Shown here: positions 1 through 7,309 of the stretch, piece by piece | Layout: each line of letters begins with the position of its first letter | Numbering within the stretch: the first letter of the stretch is position 1 | Notes under the pieces: generated by a model | Told to the model about the DNA's origin: nothing | Database searches by the model: none | Seen by the model: the letters and a program-made list of their open reading frames with translations, nothing else | DNA from: Armatimonadetes bacterium UBA1398 | GTDB lineage: Bacteria > Armatimonadota > Zipacnadia > UBA1398 | Assembly: GCA_002305165.1 (NCBI GenBank) | Contig: DBQI01000046.1 | Span: 1-13,141, forward strand | Reading direction: 5' to 3' | Length of the DNA stretch: 13,141 bases | Made by a program: the position numbers and the translations under genes

Positions 1-30
1 GAGCCTGTACCGGGCGGGCGGGTTGGGCAT
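1..30 (-). CDS. possible start of a further minus-strand gene (partial)
   Basis: An ATG at 30-28 on the minus strand lies two bases after the aminotransferase stop (TGA, 35-33). It opens a frame reading MPNPPARYRL to the window edge. A G-rich stretch inside the end of the aminotransferase gene could serve as a weak ribosome binding site. Ten codons cannot identify a product, and the call rests only on the tight, operon-like position. It may equally be non-coding. Confidence 0.25.
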   Translation of the reverse strand, partial: MPNPPARYRL

Positions 31-32
31 GG

Positions 33-1226
33 TCACGGCCCCGCCCCACCGTCGGCACCCTCGGCGCGGAGCCGCTTGAGGAACTGGGCGATCCTCTCCA
101 CGGCTAGCTTGATGCTATCGAGGGATGTGGCGTAGGTCGTTCGGACGAAGCCCTGGCCCGAGGTCCCGAATGCCGTCCCAGGCACCACGGCAACCCGCTC
201 CTCGGTCAGCAGCCGGGTTGCGAACTGCTCACTGGAGAGGCCCGTCCACTCGATGGAGGGGAAGCAGTAGAAGGCGCCCTTGGGCTCGAAGCAGGGAAGA
301 CCGATCTCGTTGAGGGCCCGGTGAAGGTAGGGGCGGCGGCGGCTGTATTGGGTGCGCATCCGCTCCGCCTCCCCGTCCCCGTTGCGGAGGGCCTCGAGGG
401 CCCCGTACTGGGCGATCACCGAGGGGCACAGGGCCACGTACTGGTGGATCTTCACCATCGCCTCGATGATCTCCCGTGGGCCGGCGGCGTAGCCTAGACG
501 GAGACCCGTCATCGCGTAGGACTTGGAGAAGCCGTTCAGCACGACCGTGCGCTCGCGCATGCCCGGTAGGCTGGCGAAGCAGACATGCTGGTGGTCGCCG
601 TAGACGAGTTGATCGTATACCTCGTCGGAGATAACGAGCAGATCCCTACGGACCGCCATCTCCGCGATGGGCATCATCTGCTCTCGCGTCATCACTGCGC
701 CGGTGGGGTTGTTGGGGTAGCAGAGGAGCAGTACCTTCGTGTCAGGCGTCAGGGCGGCTTCGAGGGCATCGGGATCCAGGGCGAAGCCGTCTGAGGCTCG
801 GGTCTCGACGCGGATGAGCCGCCCGCCCGCCAGGAGCACGCAGGCTGGGTAGGCCACGTAGCATGGCTCCACGATGGCCGCGGTTTGCCCCGGATTCAGA
901 ACGGCGCGGAAGACTACGTCGAGGGCCTCGCTGACGCCGTTGGTGACGAGTATCTCCGTCGCGGGGTCGTACTGAACCCCGTACCGGGAACTGAGGTATC
1001 CCGAGATCGCCTCGGTCAGCGGAGGGATTCCCGCGCTGCGGGTGTAGGACGTGCGCCCCGAGGCCAGAGCGTCCACCATGGCATCGCAGAACAGCCATGG
1101 CGTGGCGAAGTCGGGTTCGCCGACCCCCAGGGTCACCACATCGTCCATGGCAGAGACCAGGTCGAAGAAGCGCCTCAACCCGGACGGAGGCAGCCCTTGG
1201 ACATGCCTTGCAACCCAGTCACTCAC
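33..1226 (-). CDS. PLP-dependent aminotransferase, class I/II (aspartate/aromatic aminotransferase-like)
   Basis: A 397-residue fold-type I aminotransferase that moves an amino group between an amino acid and a 2-oxoacid in the cytoplasm. Visible family motifs are the N-terminal substrate loop VTLGVGEPDF (31-40), Y61 of the SYTRSAGIPPL segment, the PNNPTG loop (171-176), the PLP-pyridine Asp201 in SDEVYD, and the Schiff-base Lys235 in NGFSKSYAMTGLRLGY, with Arg243 binding phosphate. A C-terminal GFVRTTYA segment supplies the probable carboxylate-binding Arg. Length is normal for the family. The start is GTG, in a GTGA overlap with the stop of the upstream Lrp gene. With no good Shine-Dalgarno of its own, translation is probably coupled. 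The exact substrate (aspartate, aromatic, alanine or branched-chain) cannot be read from the sequence. The adjacent Lrp-type gene suggests amino-acid-responsive control. Confidence 0.95.
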   Translation of the reverse strand: MSDWVARHVQGLPPSGLRRFFDLVSAMDDVVTLGVGEPDFATPWLFCDAMVDALASGRTSYTRSAGIPPLTEAISGYLSSRYGVQYDPATEILVTNGVSEALDVVFRAVLNPGQTAAIVEPCYVAYPACVLLAGGRLIRVETRASDGFALDPDALEAALTPDTKVLLLCYPNNPTGAVMTREQMMPIAEMAVRRDLLVISDEVYDQLVYGDHQHVCFASLPGMRERTVVLNGFSKSYAMTGLRLGYAAGPREIIEAMVKIHQYVALCPSVIAQYGALEALRNGDGEAERMRTQYSRRRPYLHRALNEIGLPCFEPKGAFYCFPSIEWTGLSSEQFATRLLTEERVAVVPGTAFGTSGQGFVRTTYATSLDSIKLAVERIAQFLKRLRAEGADGGAGP

Positions 1227-1723
1227 GGCGAGATCGCCAACCGATGGTCGCGCTCCTCGCCGATGAGCACATCGCCGTCGCGCTTGTAGACCCGAAGCAC
1301 GAAGTGGGTACTGGTGGAGTTGACCCCCGGCAGCGGCGCTAAGCGCTCAGCCACGAACAGCGCGATATGCCGCATCGAGTCGCCCTCGATGACGACCTCC
1401 AGATCGTGCCCCCCCGAGAGCAAATAGAGGGAGTGAACCTCGGGGTAGCGCGCTATGCGGGCGGCGACCTTGTCGAAGCCATAGTCGCGCTCAGGCGTCA
1501 CGGAAACCGTTATGTTAGCGAAGACCTTGCGCTCCTCATCCAGCTTCTGCCAGTCCACCTTGGCCCCGTAGCGGACGATGACGCGCTCTTGCTCCATTGC
1601 CTCGATGGCGGCACTGACTCGCTCCTCATCCGCCTCGAGCATGGCCGCGATCTCTGCAGCCGACAGGCGGCAGTTGCCCTCGAGTATCTCCGCGACCTGA
1701 ATGGCGAACTCCCGATCCTCCAT
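1223..1723 (-). CDS. Lrp/AsnC family transcriptional regulator
   Basis: A 166-residue protein of normal Lrp/AsnC size. Residues about 5-50 form the N-terminal winged helix-turn-helix (LSAAEIAAMLEADEERVSAA). Residues about 67-147 match the RAM/AsnC ligand-binding domain, with the usual hydrophobic core around HSLYLLSGGHDLEVVIEG. Such proteins form octamers or dimers that bind DNA and sense amino acids. A strong AGGAGG-type site sits just before the ATG at 1723. The gene starts 18 nt after the polyferredoxin stop and overlaps the aminotransferase by four bases, so all three are probably one transcript. Inference: it regulates its own operon and possibly amino-acid metabolism, with the aminotransferase product or substrate as a plausible ligand. 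Its target sites are not identifiable here. Confidence 0.93.
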   Translation of the reverse strand: MEDREFAIQVAEILEGNCRLSAAEIAAMLEADEERVSAAIEAMEQERVIVRYGAKVDWQKLDEERKVFANITVSVTPERDYGFDKVAARIARYPEVHSLYLLSGGHDLEVVIEGDSMRHIALFVAERLAPLPGVNSTSTHFVLRVYKRDGDVLIGEERDHRLAISP

Positions 1724-1741
1724 GAACTAACCCTCCTCGCG

Positions 1742-3661
1742 TTACATTCCCCGCCCTCGGCGTTGGCGCCGCAGGCCTTGGCCTTGGCCTCGGCCGCCGC
1801 CGCCACCCCCGGCGCCACCACCACCGTGGCGGCCCTGTCCGTGTCCCGCGCCCGAGTGCGCGGGAGGTTCGGGCTCGTCCGACGTTCCCTCCGCCTGCTG
1901 GTCTTGCTGGCTGAGGATATTCCGGCCCTGCACCCGACGCCAAGCTGAATCCGCGCTCTCCGTGTCAGGCTGGTCGTAGTAGGCGCGATCGGCAGCGTCG
2001 AGAACGGGGCGCTTCTCGATGCGGTTGGTGACGGTGATCGCCGCCCCGGGCTCCATCGGGCACTCGCGCTCGCAGGAGCCGCATCCGGCGCAGAACCGTT
2101 CGATCACGAAGGGTCGCTTCAGGCCGTCGATGACCGGTGAGGCGATAGCATCATACGGGCATTGCTCATCGCAGATGCTGCAGGCCTTGTCCAGGTACCA
2201 CGGGCGGCACCGGCTGCGGTCGATGGTGGCCACCCCGACGATGACGGGGTTCCGGGTGAGCCGCGGGTTCTTGTCCTGGGCGAGGAACTCCTGAATCGCC
2301 CCCGTGGGACAGACCGATCCGCAGGCGTTGCAGCTCTCCTTGCACTCGGCAATGCGAGCCACCAGGATCGGCGTGAACAGGCCCTCCGGACCCGCCTCCC
2401 AGAGAGCCGGCTGGATCGTGTTCGTGGGGCAGACCCGCACGCACTCCCCGCATCGGGCGCACAGGTCGAGGAAGCGGTCCTCGGGCATCGAGGCCGGGGG
2501 ACGCACGAGCTTGGGGTTCTTCAGCCGATCCCGCTTGGGGCCAAGCAGGCCCGAGGGCGAGGCCTTCATCAAGGCGAGCCAGCCCGCGCCGAAGGCGAGC
2601 CCGCCGAGCGCCCGCCGCCGGGTGAGCTGGTGCTGGCGGTCCATGCCGGCCTCGGTCTCGGCCAATCCGCGAGCGATAGGGAAGCTCACCGCCTTGGGCG
2701 GGCAACAGACCTCGCACTCGTAGCACGTGATGCACTCCCGGGAGCGGTAGTTGTCGCCATCCCCGTAGATGCAGCCCATCTTGCAGCCACGCTCGCAAGC
2801 GCGGCAGTGAACGCAGGAGTCGGCCACCTTCCGGCGGATCAACGGCCGCCACGTGAGCAGAGCGAAGAAGCCCCCCAGGGGGCAGAGATACCGGCACCAG
2901 AACCGGCGTTGCACCGCCGACAGGGCGATGATGCCCACCACCATGCTGAGGGCAATGAGGCCGGTTCGGCCGAAGCGCGGCTCACCGGGGCGAACGCGGA
3001 TGCCACGGGCGGCCAAGGGACGGTACAGCTCGCCCAGGGCTTCGTTCGTGAGGGTCGTGGCCGGCGGCTCGACCGCAATGGCGACGGTTCGATGGGCCGT
3101 GCTGATGGGATCCAGGAACAGCAAGGGCTGATAGGAGAAGACCGCCGCGCCCAGGGCACAGGCGAGGATGACGTACTTCACCGCACGCCACCGATCGCTC
3201 CGGGCCTGGGTCCACGTCGCCGGCCGGCGCTTGCGGTAGAGCAGCCGTTCCATGATGTCGATGAAGGTCCCGAAGGGACAGAACCAGCCGCAATAGAGGC
3301 GGCCGAACAGCACGGTGATCAGGACGACGATCCCGCCGATAATAAGGCATTCATCGATGAGGGTTCGGCTGGCGAGCATCGCCGCGGCGCCGACCAGAGG
3401 ACTGGTGTGGAGGAAGAACTCAGGCGGGATGTTGCCCACCGTGTTCCAGTTCTCCGTCGTCATGACCGTCAGGTAGACGAACAGGCCGAACACGACGAGC
3501 TGAACCCCTCGGCGGAGGCCCCGTGTCGTGACGGCACACTTGCTGCCGAGTGGAATACGCATGGGCCAGCAGTCCAGTCCTGAGACAAGGCCCGCCGCAA
3601 GAGCGCCGGGCCTGGAGTGTTGTTCTGTGTCGAGCGGGAAGCGCGATTGGCTTGCCCCCAT
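1742..3661 (-). CDS. membrane polyferredoxin, NapH-like domain fused to NapG-like 4Fe-4S domain
   Basis: A 639-residue membrane iron-sulfur protein. The N-terminal half resembles NapH/NosR/YccM. It has membrane segments near 52-67, 104-120, 162-176 and 234-250, two CxxxCP signatures (C124-C128, C256-C260), and cysteines at 283/286/289/293 and 310/313/316/320 for two cluster sites. Residues 347-364 carry a triple arginine followed by a hydrophobic stretch, like a NapG twin-arginine signal. Four further Cys clusters follow (401-411, 440-451, about 485/494-501, 524-534), as in NapG. The tail (about 604-639) is Gly/Arg-rich and of low complexity. The family passes electrons between the quinone pool and a periplasmic or cytoplasmic oxidoreductase, but no partner enzyme is in the window. 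The start is uncertain. ATG 3661 has only a weak GGCGGG site, and an ATG at 3562 (residue 34) would give a more conventional N-terminus. Confidence 0.88.
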   Translation of the reverse strand: MGASQSRFPLDTEQHSRPGALAAGLVSGLDCWPMRIPLGSKCAVTTRGLRRGVQLVVFGLFVYLTVMTTENWNTVGNIPPEFFLHTSPLVGAAAMLASRTLIDECLIIGGIVVLITVLFGRLYCGWFCPFGTFIDIMERLLYRKRRPATWTQARSDRWRAVKYVILACALGAAVFSYQPLLFLDPISTAHRTVAIAVEPPATTLTNEALGELYRPLAARGIRVRPGEPRFGRTGLIALSMVVGIIALSAVQRRFWCRYLCPLGGFFALLTWRPLIRRKVADSCVHCRACERGCKMGCIYGDGDNYRSRECITCYECEVCCPPKAVSFPIARGLAETEAGMDRQHQLTRRRALGGLAFGAGWLALMKASPSGLLGPKRDRLKNPKLVRPPASMPEDRFLDLCARCGECVRVCPTNTIQPALWEAGPEGLFTPILVARIAECKESCNACGSVCPTGAIQEFLAQDKNPRLTRNPVIVGVATIDRSRCRPWYLDKACSICDEQCPYDAIASPVIDGLKRPFVIERFCAGCGSCERECPMEPGAAITVTNRIEKRPVLDAADRAYYDQPDTESADSAWRRVQGRNILSQQDQQAEGTSDEPEPPAHSGAGHGQGRHGGGGAGGGGGGRGQGQGLRRQRRGRGM

Positions 3662-3829
3662 GGGTCCCGCCGCGCAGTTACTCCCTTCTCTCTGGAGCGC
3701 GGGCGTCCTCCGCGGCTCGGCTCGCGGCGAGGCGCCGCGAGCGAATGAACACCCATGCGCCTGTGCGTGTTCTACATCGGTGCGGACCTGTTCAGGCTAC
3801 GTGGGACCCGAGAGAGGAGAGCCGGATAC
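3662..3829. promoter_or_regulatory. divergent intergenic control region
   Basis: This 168-nt spacer separates the minus-strand polyferredoxin operon from the plus-strand AIM24 operon, so promoters for both should lie here. I could not assign convincing -35/-10 pairs. The outstanding feature is the perfect inverted repeat at 3720-3742. The plus-strand frame can be extended upstream to 3755, but the ribosome binding site favours the AIM24 start at 3830. Confidence 0.5.
3720..3742. repeat. perfect 10-bp inverted repeat in divergent promoter region
   Basis: The left arm GCTCGCGGCG (3720-3729) and right arm CGCCGCGAGC (3733-3742) are exact reverse complements separated by AGG. No T-tract follows on either strand, so it does not look like an intrinsic terminator. 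Its place between two divergent genes would suit an operator for a dimeric regulator or a 5'-UTR hairpin. The neighbouring Lrp-type regulator is one candidate binder, although Lrp sites are usually AT-rich. Confidence 0.6.
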
Positions 3830-4510
3830 ATGGAGCACGTCCTTACCGGAACGACAATGCAGGTTCTGACGATGCAGATGGGCCAGGGGGAGTCGATCTA
3901 CACTGAGTCGGGCGGCATGGCCTGGATGTCGGATACCTTCGACATGCAGACCAACATGGAGGGCGGGCTACTCGGGGGTCTAAAACGCGGTCTGGCCGGC
4001 GAGTCGCTCTTCATGACCACCTACACATGCACCGCGCCGCAGGGCATCATCGCCTTCGCCAACGAGTTCCCCGGCAAGATCATCCCTGTGCCTCTCGCCG
4101 CAGGGGAGAGTCGCATCTGCCAGAAGGACGCATTCATGTGCGCTGAGCGGACGGTGCAGCTCGAGATGCACTTCCGAAAGAAGCTGGGAGCGGGCCTCTT
4201 CGGCGGCGAGGGCTTCATCATGCAGAAGCTCACGGGGCCGGGTTTGGCCTTCGTCGAGCTCGCCGGCGAGATCATCGAGTACGATCTTCAGCCAGGTCAG
4301 GCCCTCAAGGTCGATACGGGCCATATCGCGATGTTCGAGCCGACCGTGACCTTCGATGTCGTCACCGTGAAGGGTGTCAAGAACGTGCTGTTCGGCGGCG
4401 AGGGACTGTTCCTGGCTCACGTGAGCGGTCCGGGCAAGGTGTGGCTCCAGAGTATGCCGGTCGCGAATCTAGCCGCGAAGATCTCGCAGCACATCCCGAA
4501 GGGGAGCTGA
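3830..4510 (+). CDS. AIM24 / TIGR00266 family protein
   Basis: A 226-residue protein of the AIM24 family, a beta-rich fold widespread in bacteria and related to a yeast mitochondrial protein; its biochemical role in bacteria is not established. Seen here are the family features: an N-terminal strand region with ESGGMAWM, a Gly-rich segment (44-57), and two related GGEG-containing repeats, GGEGFIMQKLTGPG (125-138) and GGEGLFLAHVSGPG (189-202), reflecting internal duplication. There is no signal peptide or membrane segment. I chose ATG 3830 because GAGGAG at 3814-3819 precedes it and the family similarity begins there. An upstream ATG at 3755 would add 25 unlikely residues. It is the first gene of the plus-strand cluster and is followed 16 nt later by a small membrane protein. 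Confidence 0.9.
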   Translation: MEHVLTGTTMQVLTMQMGQGESIYTESGGMAWMSDTFDMQTNMEGGLLGGLKRGLAGESLFMTTYTCTAPQGIIAFANEFPGKIIPVPLAAGESRICQKDAFMCAERTVQLEMHFRKKLGAGLFGGEGFIMQKLTGPGLAFVELAGEIIEYDLQPGQALKVDTGHIAMFEPTVTFDVVTVKGVKNVLFGGEGLFLAHVSGPGKVWLQSMPVANLAAKISQHIPKGS

Positions 4511-4526
4511 GGAGGCAGCGCAGGCC

Positions 4527-4778
4527 ATGCTCGAGAGCGCCACAGGCCTTGCCTCGCTCATCTGCGGAGGGCTCTGCGTGCTGGCCGTGGTCGCGGTCGT
4601 CGTGATCGTGGCCCTCGGTGGCTCGGCGGCGGCGTTGCTGCCCTTCGGGACGTACCTATGGGCTCGGTTCTTCCGACAAGAGCCGCAGGCCACGGCCACT
4701 AGCTACAGCTTGGATCAGAGCCGGGAGGCGGGAGTCGATCATACGGACTCCCGCACCCCACCCTCGCAGGAGGAATGA
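4527..4778 (+). CDS. small hydrophobic membrane protein, function unknown
   Basis: An 83-residue protein that I do not recognise. Residues about 7-32 form a strongly hydrophobic helix rich in Val, Ala and Leu. A second hydrophobic stretch (about 33-46) ends in WARFFRQ, suggesting one long or two short membrane segments with the basic side in the cytoplasm. The C-terminal 35 residues are hydrophilic and acidic, ending SQEE. AGGAGG (4510-4515) lies 11 nt before the ATG and overlaps the AIM24 stop region, supporting translation in an operon with AIM24. No signal-peptidase or lipobox site is evident. It could be an accessory subunit of a neighbouring membrane protein, but nothing in the sequence proves this. 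Confidence 0.7.
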   Translation: MLESATGLASLICGGLCVLAVVAVVVIVALGGSAAALLPFGTYLWARFFRQEPQATATSYSLDQSREAGVDHTDSRTPPSQEE

Positions 4779-4849
4779 CGGCCATCGAGAACAGTTGAGC
4801 CACCTATCGACACGGTGCGCCGCCCTTCTCTACGCTCGTTGCAGCTCGT

Positions 4850-4854
4850 GAGGA
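4850..4854 (+). promoter_or_regulatory. ribosome binding site deciding a GTG start
   Basis: GAGGA lies 6 nt before GTG 4861. The in-frame TTG at 4855 directly abuts this site with no spacer and is therefore unlikely to be the start. Confidence 0.7.
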
Positions 4855-4860
4855 TTGCCA

Positions 4861-6846
4861 GTGGAGTCGACTCAGCGCCCCCACCAGGATAGCGAGCCTG
4901 CCGCCGCGCCCAACGCGCAATCGAGGCCACGCACGTCGCCAGTCCGGTTGCTCGTCGCGGGGCTTGTGACCCTGGCGTTGCTCCCCCTCAACGCTCAGTT
5001 CTTGATTCAGTCCGAGACCGTCTACTACGCCGGCTTCCCGACGACCATCAGCTTGTTCTACCACGCGGTCTTCGTTCTCTTCGTCCTCTCGCTTGCCAAC
5101 TCAGCTTTGGTCCGGTGGTTCCCGCGCCTTGCTATCCATCCCGCGGAGCTCGCGGTGGTCTACATAGGGCTGTGCATCGGCTCCTCCACCGCGTCTCATG
5201 ACAGCATGCAGCTACTGGCGCCGATGATGTGCGATGGCTTCTACTTGGCGACGCCCGAGAACGGCTGGGCCGAGAACCTGCTGCCCGATGTGCCGAAGTG
5301 GCTCACCGTGAGCGATCCCCACTCCCTGCGGGAACTCCACGAGGGCGGGGCGCGCCTCGACAATCCGGCCGTCTACGGCCCATGGATCAAGCCCAGTTTG
5401 TGGTGGACCCTCTTCGCCGTTGCCCTGCATACGGGCACCTACGGCATGGTCTCCTTCTTCCGCAAGCGCTGGATCGAGGCCGAGCGGCTTACCTTCCCGA
5501 TCGTTCAGCTCCCCATGGAGCTCATGCACCGGCGCGGCGGGTTCCTCAGACAGCCCTCCCTATGGATCGCCATGGGGATCGTCATCGCCATCGACCTGCT
5601 GAACGGGATGCACGTCCTGAACCCACAGTGGCCGCAGATACCCACCCGGGGAGAGGCCATACCAGGCTTCAACCTGGCCTCCACGGTCGTGGATGCCCCG
5701 TGGAACGCCGTCACCTTCCTGCCCCTTGCTTTCTATCCGATCATCATCGGCCTCGGGCTGCTGCTCCCCACCGAGCTCGCCTTCTCCTGCTGGTTCTTCT
5801 TCCTGTTCTGGAAGGCGGAGCAGATCGTGGTCCGGGCCCTCGGGCTTCATGCCGTGTTGGAGTTCCCCTACATCGAGGCCCAGGCCCTGGGCGGGTACGC
5901 CGGCATCGCCTTCTTCGCGATCTGGGTCTCGCGGTCGTATGTGCGGCAGGCGCTGAGGAGCGTCTTCGGCAGGGAGCGCGTGGATCTGTCTCGCGAGGCC
6001 ATGTCCTACCGCACGTCGCTGATCGTGTTCCTCCTGTCCTTCGGGTTCCTCGTCGTCTTCTCAGTAGTAGCCGGGATGCAAGTGCTCTACGCCCTTGCCT
6101 TCTTCGTCATCTACTTCGTGATCGCGTTCTCCATCTCGCGCATCCGCGCCGAGATGGGGCTCCCGGCCCACGATCTGCACTTCGCGGGTCCCACGGAGAT
6201 ACTGCCGGACGTCCTGGGCACGGTGAACATTCCAGCCCGCACCCGGGTCGTGTCCCGCATGTTCTACTGGTTCAACCGCGCGTACCGGAGCCTGCACGCT
6301 CCACACCAGATCGAGGCACTGAAGATCTCGGAGCAGACGGGCCTCCCCGCCAGGGCGACGACGTCGGTGCTCATGGTGGGTGTCGTCGCGGGGATGATCG
6401 TTGCCTTCTGGGCCATTCTGTGGTGCTGGGCCGAGTTCGGTGCGTCCGCCAAGGTCGTCGCCCGTGGTTTCGGCGCGGAGATCTTCACCCAGATGAATGT
6501 GGACATCATGACGCCGAACCAGGCCCGGACCGGGCCTCTCATGGCGCTCATCGTGGGTATCGTCTTCATGGTGTCGATGCTGGCGCTCAAGATGCGCGTG
6601 CCCTGGTTGCCCATTCACCCCGCGGGCTTCGCCGTGTCCGCGACTTGGACCATGCAGTACATGTGGTGCCCTTTGCTCATCGCGTGGGCGATCAAGTCGC
6701 TCATTAGTCGCTATGGCGGTGGTCAGGCTTACCGCCGTCTGGTCCCGATCGCTTTCGGGTTGATACTGGGGGACCTGGTGGGCGGGGTCTTCTGGTCGGC
6801 CTGGGGCATCCACACGAAGCAGCAGATCTATAGTATCTTCCAGTAA
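4861..6846 (+). CDS. polytopic membrane protein, DUF6785/DUF6784-like
   Basis: A 661-residue integral membrane protein with about 12-14 predicted helices. Hydrophobic stretches include those starting near LLVAGLVTLALLP, LFYHAVFVLFVLSL, LAVVYIGLCIG, VTFLPLAFYPIIIG, LIVFLLSFGFLVVF and LVPIAFGLILGDLVG. The overall pattern, and a motif near the middle reading RIRAEMGLPAHDLH, match my recollection of the DUF6785/DUF6784 proteins, large bacterial membrane proteins of unknown function that resemble oligopeptide-type transporters in topology. The assignment is from memory, not a search. The soluble N-terminus (about 28 residues) has no cleavable signal. GTG 4861 is chosen from the ribosome binding site. 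YjbQ follows 29 nt downstream. A transport role is an inference from topology alone. Confidence 0.8.
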   Translation: MESTQRPHQDSEPAAAPNAQSRPRTSPVRLLVAGLVTLALLPLNAQFLIQSETVYYAGFPTTISLFYHAVFVLFVLSLANSALVRWFPRLAIHPAELAVVYIGLCIGSSTASHDSMQLLAPMMCDGFYLATPENGWAENLLPDVPKWLTVSDPHSLRELHEGGARLDNPAVYGPWIKPSLWWTLFAVALHTGTYGMVSFFRKRWIEAERLTFPIVQLPMELMHRRGGFLRQPSLWIAMGIVIAIDLLNGMHVLNPQWPQIPTRGEAIPGFNLASTVVDAPWNAVTFLPLAFYPIIIGLGLLLPTELAFSCWFFFLFWKAEQIVVRALGLHAVLEFPYIEAQALGGYAGIAFFAIWVSRSYVRQALRSVFGRERVDLSREAMSYRTSLIVFLLSFGFLVVFSVVAGMQVLYALAFFVIYFVIAFSISRIRAEMGLPAHDLHFAGPTEILPDVLGTVNIPARTRVVSRMFYWFNRAYRSLHAPHQIEALKISEQTGLPARATTSVLMVGVVAGMIVAFWAILWCWAEFGASAKVVARGFGAEIFTQMNVDIMTPNQARTGPLMALIVGIVFMVSMLALKMRVPWLPIHPAGFAVSATWTMQYMWCPLLIAWAIKSLISRYGGGQAYRRLVPIAFGLILGDLVGGVFWSAWGIHTKQQIYSIFQ

Positions 6847-6875
6847 GAGACCCACTCTAGGAAGAGGCATCCTCC

Positions 6876-7277
6876 ATGATGATGGAGATCCCCGTTGCCA
6901 CTCGAGAGCGCTCTGAGCTAGTGGACGTGACCTCCCTGGTCAGCAAGGCCGTATCCCAGTCGGGCATGACGAGCGGCGTGGTGACCCTCTTCGTGCCTCA
7001 CACGACAGCCGGGGTCACCATCAACGAGAACGCCGATCCGTCCGTGAAGGGCGACATGCTGCGCGGTCTGGCGGAGATCGCCCCTGCGGACCGCGGCTTC
7101 TATCGCCATGCTGAGGGGAACTCTGACGCCCACATCAAGGCGTCGCTCGTTGGCTTCTCGGAGCACATCATCGTGAAGGATGGGCGCCTCGTGCTGGGCA
7201 CCTGGCAGGGGATCTACTTCGTCGAGTTCGATGGCCCGCGCTCGCGACGCCTCTTCATCAAGCTCCAGCCGGACTAG
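6876..7277 (+). CDS. YjbQ family (UPF0047) protein, secondary thiamine-phosphate synthase-like
   Basis: A 133-residue single-domain protein of usual YjbQ length. Diagnostic motifs are PHTTAGVTINENADP (41-55, with metal-ligand candidate His42), GNSDAHIKASLVG (81-93, with His86), and the C-terminal GTWQGIYFVEFDGPR. YjbQ proteins are small trimeric metal-binding proteins. The E. coli member has a weak thiamine-phosphate synthase activity, but the physiological role is unclear. Three consecutive ATG codons occur at 6876, 6879 and 6882. The AGGAAGAGG site (6859-6867) best suits the first. It lies 29 nt after the DUF6785-like gene and 32 nt before the methyltransferase, consistent with an operon. 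No thiamine gene is nearby. Confidence 0.93.
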   Translation: MMMEIPVATRERSELVDVTSLVSKAVSQSGMTSGVVTLFVPHTTAGVTINENADPSVKGDMLRGLAEIAPADRGFYRHAEGNSDAHIKASLVGFSEHIIVKDGRLVLGTWQGIYFVEFDGPRSRRLFIKLQPD

Positions 7278-7298
7278 CGAACCGAGCGATCGTGGACC

Positions 7299-7304
7299 GA
7301 GGAG
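7299..7304 (+). promoter_or_regulatory. ribosome binding site deciding a TTG start
   Basis: GAGGAG is spaced 5 nt from TTG 7310. The upstream in-frame GTG at 7292 lacks such a site and would place this element inside the coding region. Confidence 0.7.
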
Positions 7305-7309
7305 CTGCC

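Noticed and set aside
2162..3583. 473-codon open frame on the plus strand opposite the polyferredoxin gene
   Set aside because: It is a shadow of the real gene in GC-rich DNA. It has no recognisable domain, while the opposite strand carries ordered Fe-S motifs.
3755..3829. N-terminal extension of AIM24 from ATG 3755
   Set aside because: It has no ribosome binding site and its residues are unlike the family. GAGGAG before 3830 gives a better start.
4775..4798. Seven-codon minigene (ATG overlapping the small membrane protein stop)
   Set aside because: The AGGAGG is only one base from this ATG, too close for normal initiation, and it probably arises from the GAG-GAA codons at the end of the gene.
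5229..6707. 492-codon plus-strand frame inside the DUF6785-like gene
   Set aside because: Its composition is rich in Arg, Pro, Gly and His, typical of an out-of-frame translation. The other frame gives clean membrane helices.
6859..6884. Triple ATG at the YjbQ start as a slippage or regulatory signal
   Set aside because: Three methionine codons in a row are simply redundant possible starts. The ribosome binding site fits the first well.
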